Of a stretch of DNA of 32,912 bases, positions 28,442-32,912 are shown piece by piece. This DNA is from Gracilaria caudata (Eukaryota > Rhodophyta > Florideophyceae > Gracilariales > Gracilariaceae). The notes below the pieces were generated by a model. The model did not search any database. It was not told the DNA's origin and was given only the letters and a program-made list of their open reading frames with translations. The stretch covers positions 1 to 32,912 of the forward strand of contig JASCIV010000197.1 of assembly GCA_030374735.1 (NCBI GenBank), read 5' to 3'. Made by a program: the position numbers and the translations under genes. Each line of letters starts with the position of its first letter. Position 1 is the first letter of the stretch.

Positions 28442-29009
28442 TGTCCTAATGTCCCTGTTATCTTCAGAAAACTGTTAGTCACAAGATACAATGCGATGTA
28501 ATGTGGTGCTCTCAAGACGTCCTGTGATTGATCTCTGTCGCGAGGACTTACGACTTATGAGAGATGGATCAACTAAGTACCAGTTTGATCTTCAAAATTT
28601 GAGACTGAAACTTCAAACTTTGAAGTTCAAAGTGCGAGTTTCAAAACCGAAAGTTTTAAGTCTTTTTCACAACAATTTCTTTTTTTTCAAATAAGATGAA
28701 CTTGCAAGAAAGCTCCGAAAGTGACGCAGGAATAACTGTTTATCTGAATACAAAGATGACCTCACCAAGCTGCTGTTTCTTTTAGATTATTCCTCAAAGT
28801 TTTTGACAAAAGCATTGAAAACCGTCGTCCGTGTATTTCTTTATAGGAACGGCGTGTGACCTCTGTAATGTGGCAATAAATTATGGAAGACGAGTTTCGC
28901 GGGTACCAACAACCTTTCTTGGAATAATAATCCAATATTTTCAATGTATTGAACGAGCAATTTTATTGGCTGACCAATTTTTACCATGCGGTGAAGTAAT
29001 GGTCCCATC
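28442..29009. other. No supported gene
   Basis: AT-rich sequence. Alternating TTCAAA/TTTGAA words (about 28590-28650) form short inverted repeats around cttcaaactttgaagttc. Confidence 0.5.
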
Positions 29010-29420
29010 GTGGTCTTAGATTTTCTTCAGAGGTTTAAGATCGCATGTGACCAGAACGGTTTCTCGGAAGGAGCCTCCATGTTGTTGACTCAGTTCTACC
29101 TCAAGGGACAAGCAGCTCCATTACTTCACAGTCTCATGCAGGAAATAGCATTGCGGTGCACCATGACCAGACGGAGATGTTGGGCACGTACTCAGAGGTG
29201 GTCAAGTACGTTTTGGAAACCTACGCGTCCAACGGGGTAATTCAGGAAGCCTATACGGAAGTCCTTGGGTACCATCAGAGGTCAGGTACGTCCAACCGAA
29301 ATGGAATTTGCGAATTCTCTTTTCGCAATGGCCTCTCGGTGCAATAAGGTGTTCACGAGAACGAAGTTGAAGTCCAAGATGACCGCGATGCATGGTGAAA
29401 AGCTTAGTGAACCAATAGGG
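29010..29420 (+). pseudogene. Second Gypsy gag fragment
   Basis: Three successive frames read FLQRFKIACDQNGFSEGASM, then EMLGTYSEVVKYVLETYASN and YTEVLGYHQRSG, then EMEFANSLFAMASRCNKVF. They line up with the capsid region of the Gypsy at 25.2-24.8 kb (FLSLFRSVCDQNGVQEGG; SYPEVLNYLLETYATDD; DFADNLWGKAYRCGNLF). Divergence is considerable, so it comes from a related but different subfamily. It is on the opposite strand, and no protease or pol follows. Confidence 0.7.
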
Positions 29421-30200
29421 TTAGTGTTTCACTACAATGGAATTAGTGCATTATTATTTCATTAAGTTATGGTGGTACGTTACCAATGGGATCGATACTT
29501 CGCGATTGGATTTAGTGATAGCGTAGCAGTAAAATTAAATTAAGGGTTCTAGTGGATCAGTAAATACAGAGCCACGAAAACAACGAAAAAAACAGTGGTG
29601 GAATAAACCAATAGAATTTTAGTGGTTTCTTAACTATTTTCAGTGTTACAGTACTACTATGGTACGGATAAGGATCCACTAGTATGCTCGATAATTATGA
29701 TATACTACAGTTCGTTCTAGGATTTCTATGAATTGTACCGGGGGCTGGAGGGATTTCTATCTGCACGTCGTCCTTAGAGAAGGCAGCCCAGTGCACTAGT
29801 TTCTGAATGCGCTGACTTTGTGAACTGCAGATATAGAAGTCGGCGTGGATCCCATATGCCCAGTTATTAGCTAAGGTGGGTTGGCCTAGTGGGTTGTAGA
29901 GTAGTGCTTGCGACCAAACGCCTGCGACACTATAAATTGTCTCGAGAAAAGGCGCTAGGTTTTGATTGTGGAGATAAATCCCGACGAGTGAAGGTGAGCA
30001 GCGCATGTCGTCAACTGTCTCTGTTCACCTCGCATCCATCAATATGTACGTTGCGAGCAGATATCAATTACGCCGCTACTACTGGAATAGAATCAGTTCG
30101 ACACCGAGAGTGGGAACTCACATCTGCAAGAAGGGTCCGCAAGATCCCATGTGGAGCGAAGGGAGCATTTTTTCCTATTCTTCTGTTGACGAAAACATCA
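29421..30200. other. AT-rich region without a gene
   Basis: Repeated short words around TAGTGG/CCACTA are scattered through 29420-29690. A 17-bp stretch (29612-29628) recurs inverted at 31598-31614, hinting at an unrecognised repeat family. An open plus frame begins at 29889 without an ATG. Confidence 0.4.
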
Positions 30201-30212
30201 CACAGCCACATG

Positions 30213-30535
30213 GGTATTCGATGGTACTTCAACGAATTCCCAGCAAACCCAACTGAAACTCAGAATATTCTCGGAAGTGAGTACTGGAGGTATGGAAGGC
30301 TGGAATTACTGTTTGGAATGGAAGAATGCTCGCCAACTGAGAAGAAGGAGGCGACCGATATACTTGAAATGATAGAAGAGAAACTGGTGTAGCGCTCCAG
30401 ATGTATGGGAAACAGTAGACTGTAGTCGGCTAGTGTAGTGGACCAGATGAGTGTGTTACTCTGCTGCTCTACGTATACATGGGACATTGAGAACACTATT
30501 AATAAACTGCATTTGATTGAAAAAAAAGAAAAACA
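30213..30535 (+). pseudogene. Possible retrocopy: short ORF, AATAAA and A-tract
   Basis: From the ATG near 30213 a 60-residue frame (MGIRWYFNEFPANPTETQN, later YWRYGRLELLFGMEECSPTE) ends at 30392. AATAAA is at 30501-30506, and about 13 bp later comes a tract of eight As, then G and five As (about 30520-30534). A signal followed at cleavage distance by a genomic A-tract is what an inserted polyadenylated transcript leaves. The protein is not recognised and the 5' boundary is unknown. Confidence 0.35.
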
Positions 30536-30935
30536 TAGTTGGTTGGTTGGTCAAAACGGAGCGAGAGGTCCCGAGTTCGAACCTCAACGTGGTCTATACA
30601 AAAAGTAAAGAACTAAATTAAGAAAAACAAACTAGAGCGAAATTCAGGATATGAGGTGTACATATGTACACGATATGTGTGCATATTTCTGTGGCCCTTA
30701 CTGGGCCACTGTACTTTGCTTACCGTGACACTATTGTTACTGGTACGAAAAGTGGGAAGCGGCCTTGGGCCGCACGCGGCGCTTCGCGTCGCGGCCGAAG
30801 CTCTGCGTTTTTTTGGGAGTTGGCTTCGGACGCAGAAGGTCATTTTGAAGTAGAACAATAGACATTTTACTGGTTTGGAGCGCCACAAAAATCAATTGCT
30901 TCTTGTAACACTGGATGCGGGGTGTGCACGTGGCC
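30536..30935. other. No gene; tRNA-like T-arm and GC-rich fold-back
   Basis: gagttcgaacctc at about 30570 resembles a tRNA T-loop/B-box, but the T-stem pairs only over three bases and no cloverleaf could be built. A GC-rich inverted repeat, GGCCGC..GCGGCGC-TTC-GCGTCGCGGCC, lies at about 30764-30796. Confidence 0.4.
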
Positions 30936-31043
30936 TGCACGGGTTTATTTATAATGTTAGGTGTTCAAAATTGCAATTTACCCCGCGCGCAGTCCGTGCA
31001 CATCCGGATTTTGATCACTTAATTTTCTAAATAAACCCGTGCA
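30936..31043. repeat. 108-bp element with perfect 16-bp terminal inverted repeats
   Basis: TGCACGGGTTTATTTA (30936-30951) and its exact complement (31028-31043) bound 76 bp of non-repetitive DNA. No clear target duplication is visible, so it is either a small transposon with eroded flanks or a structural inverted repeat. Confidence 0.7.
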
Positions 31044-32912
31044 ACCCACATTCACTTCAAGCCAAAATGATTCTCCCAGGGGGCCTGCTGGCTGTGTGGC
31101 GTTTGTTACAGCTCTGCCATTACTTGGTGCTCCTCATCTGACGGATAAAAGATCATCTCAGGTGGGGAACTCATGACTGCCGTTGCTACACTCCCTGACA
31201 AATTGTAGGAAGGTTTCGCCTGCTCTAAGTGGCCTGCGGCACTGACAATATGGTTTCCGGTGCTGTATCTTCAGAGATGTTCGAGTAATCAACCTCTAGG
31301 ACCCTCCATCCTGGGTTTTCCTTTGCCCTCAATGGGTTTTCAAGGGACGTCAGGTGCCTCTCCCCAGCGCGCTGCGTATCCCCGAGAACATGCGCAGAGC
31401 GTGCGAGACCGTTGTAGTCCACCTTTCGGTTGTTAGCTAGAGAGTTCCGCACCTGGGTGCTGATGGAATGGTCCACGATGTCGCACTGCATGGTAAATAT
31501 TCAAAATTACAGTGCACTTTTTGCAATAGTTATAGTAGTATGGTCCCATCAAAAACGGTCAATGAGACACTGGAATTCTTGTGTTTCAATATCCACTAAA
31601 CCACTAAAATTCTAGTGGTGCGATACCTATTTTACAAGCAATATAATGGTTTATAGTGGCATCTACAGGATATAAGGATTCCAAGCGGTATGAGCGCCCG
31701 GAGGGGAGGGCGCCCGGTCGCTCGCGGGAAAAAGATGGGGGGATGACGGCGTGAGGGGCGTTAATTGTGGTCGGTACGAGCCAATTCCCGCCATCTCCGT
31801 AATTATTCAGCAGCAGCATCAGCATCTGCAGCAGCAGCAGCAAAGCTCGCACCGGATTTTCTGCTGCTGCAAATGCTGATTGGATTACCATACACTTGGC
31901 GAGACGACACCAATGCAAGTCCAATAACCAGCTAGTAAGTACGCAGCAAGTAAGATGCCAAATCACCAGTGCCAAGTAAGCAAAGTTAAAATTTATTTCA
32001 TAATGCAAGCTACTGCTACTGACCATATACATGCCGCGCTTACGCCCCCAGTGCACCTCCCTCTTCGCTTCTCGGCTCGTTAGTCGAGAAGTAGAGCTCT
32101 TCTGTGCAGGCAGCGCTGTCCTAATCAACTGGGCAGCGTGTCTACTGTAGAACCGAAGCAAGGCCAAGCTTGTGTGCAGGTCGCTGTATAGATAACCCAC
32201 TGAGTACCACCAGATGTGGGAAACTTTAGGTATCTCCCTGCTGTATACCGATCCGTCGGACGGCAGTCGGGAAGTCTGAGGATTCCTGACTATACACGGA
32301 GAGGTCCCTTCAGTGAATTGTTTACTCGGGTTGGCCGCCGTGTGGCACCTCTTGAGGCCTAACTTGATCTAGTGATCGGGGGACTGGGCGGCTTTTAGCT
32401 TTCCGTGGCAGACCAATTCCTACAACCGGAAGCGGGTAAACGTACTATACGGCGTATGTGGTGCAAACCCCGATCGGGGAATGACCTGTACAAGGTGTTC
32501 GATACCGTGCCCTCGAGACGAGGAAGAGCAGCGACAGAGCCCTCCTGTGACACAAACAAGCCGTGTGTAAGACCGGAGTGCCACTGCTGGCTAAACCTAG
32601 GAGGTTGAAATAGGTTAGCGATCGCCTGTATCGGTGGTTGATGAAGCCGTGTACACGGTAGTTCCAAGGAGGAAAAAGAATGAGAAAACCCACACGGGTA
32701 TGGTACCAAACGGTAAACGATAGATTGATAACCTATACAGGGGCGGTTGGCGTATCCACACTCTGATACAGAGAAGAACAGAACAGAAGTAGAACAAATA
32801 GTAGAGTAATGGCCTGGCTTTCCGGGGATGACCCGAAGGGGTTGAGTATGCCGTACCGGTCGTGGCGATCCTCTATCGAGGCGTACACCTACGTAGGCAG
32901 CAAGACTCAGGG
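31044..32912. other. Right end of window, no supported gene
   Basis: The longest frame (32200-31604, minus) starts with GTG, includes a Leu run made by CTG repeats and looks non-coding. A CAG-repeat fold-back lies at 31811-31880 and an inverted repeat CCACTA-6-TAGTGG at 31601-31618. The last 500 bp are GC-balanced and contain no recognisable gene on either strand. Confidence 0.5.
31811..31880. repeat. CAG/CTG fold-back repeat
   Basis: ATCAGCATCTGCAGCAGCAG (31818-31837) pairs with 31861-31880 with a single mismatch, leaving a 23-nt loop. The left arm is embedded in (CAG)n, the right in (CTG)n. Confidence 0.8.

Noticed and set aside
30560..30600. tRNA gene around gagttcgaacctc
   Set aside because: T-stem pairs over three bases only, with no matching D-arm, anticodon arm or acceptor stem.
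31604..32200. 198-codon minus frame
   Set aside because: GTG start, Leu run from CTG repeats, transposon-like flanks and no domain.
1..32912. CRISPR arrays, bacterial operons or phage genes
   Set aside because: No regularly spaced repeats, Shine-Dalgarno-led gene strings or phage proteins. The content is eukaryotic.

Overview
The window reads as nuclear DNA of an intron-poor eukaryote. The supported genes are single uninterrupted reading frames with ATG starts, short TATA-to-ATG leaders and AATAAA signals. They sit between decayed LTR retrotransposons, nested small transposons and gene fragments. Compact intron-less genes in a sea of Copia and Gypsy elements would suit a red alga (Florideophyceae, Chondrus-like). 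That assignment is inference, because no marker gene or rRNA is present.

Left part (1-8.5 kb) is the gene-bearing section. It holds a zinc-free quinone-oxidoreductase-like MDR gene (1326-2393). It also holds two divergently transcribed, distantly paralogous three-pass membrane proteins of unknown function (about 4087-2751 on minus, 4990-6207 on plus), and a six-pass acetate-transporter-family protein (GPR1/FUN34/YaaH, 7505-6759 minus). Promoter regions in this part share palindromic ACGCTACC/GGTAGCGT and TTACGTAA motifs.

Middle part: a Ty1/Copia element (8529-13670) has two 233-bp LTRs, a 5-bp target duplication and a polypurine tract. Its coding region is broken by frameshifts and stop codons. 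It interrupts an older open frame that resumes at 13676 and runs to 14355 through one in-frame TGA. From 15 to 21 kb there are mostly relics: a Sel1-repeat pseudogene, a 52-bp near-perfect palindrome, a plausible small acidic-protein gene (17256-17687), GC-alternating sequence with strong hairpins, unrecognised decayed frames, and the C-lobe of a GSK3/shaggy kinase.

Right part: a degenerate Ty3/Gypsy element lies on the minus strand (about 26303 to 21239; gag, protease, RT, RNase H; no integrase or LTR seen). It is split by a 322-bp inverted-repeat transposon (22825-23146). A second 322-bp copy of this element lies in opposite orientation at 27157-27478. Each copy has its own 3-bp target duplication, and removing either one rejoins an open frame. 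This two-copy MITE family is the cleanest finding in the window. Beyond it are a small helical-protein ORF (28441-28040 minus), a second Gypsy gag remnant (about 29010-29420 plus), a possible retrocopy 3' end with AATAAA and an A-tract (30501-30535), and about 2.4 kb with no recognisable gene.
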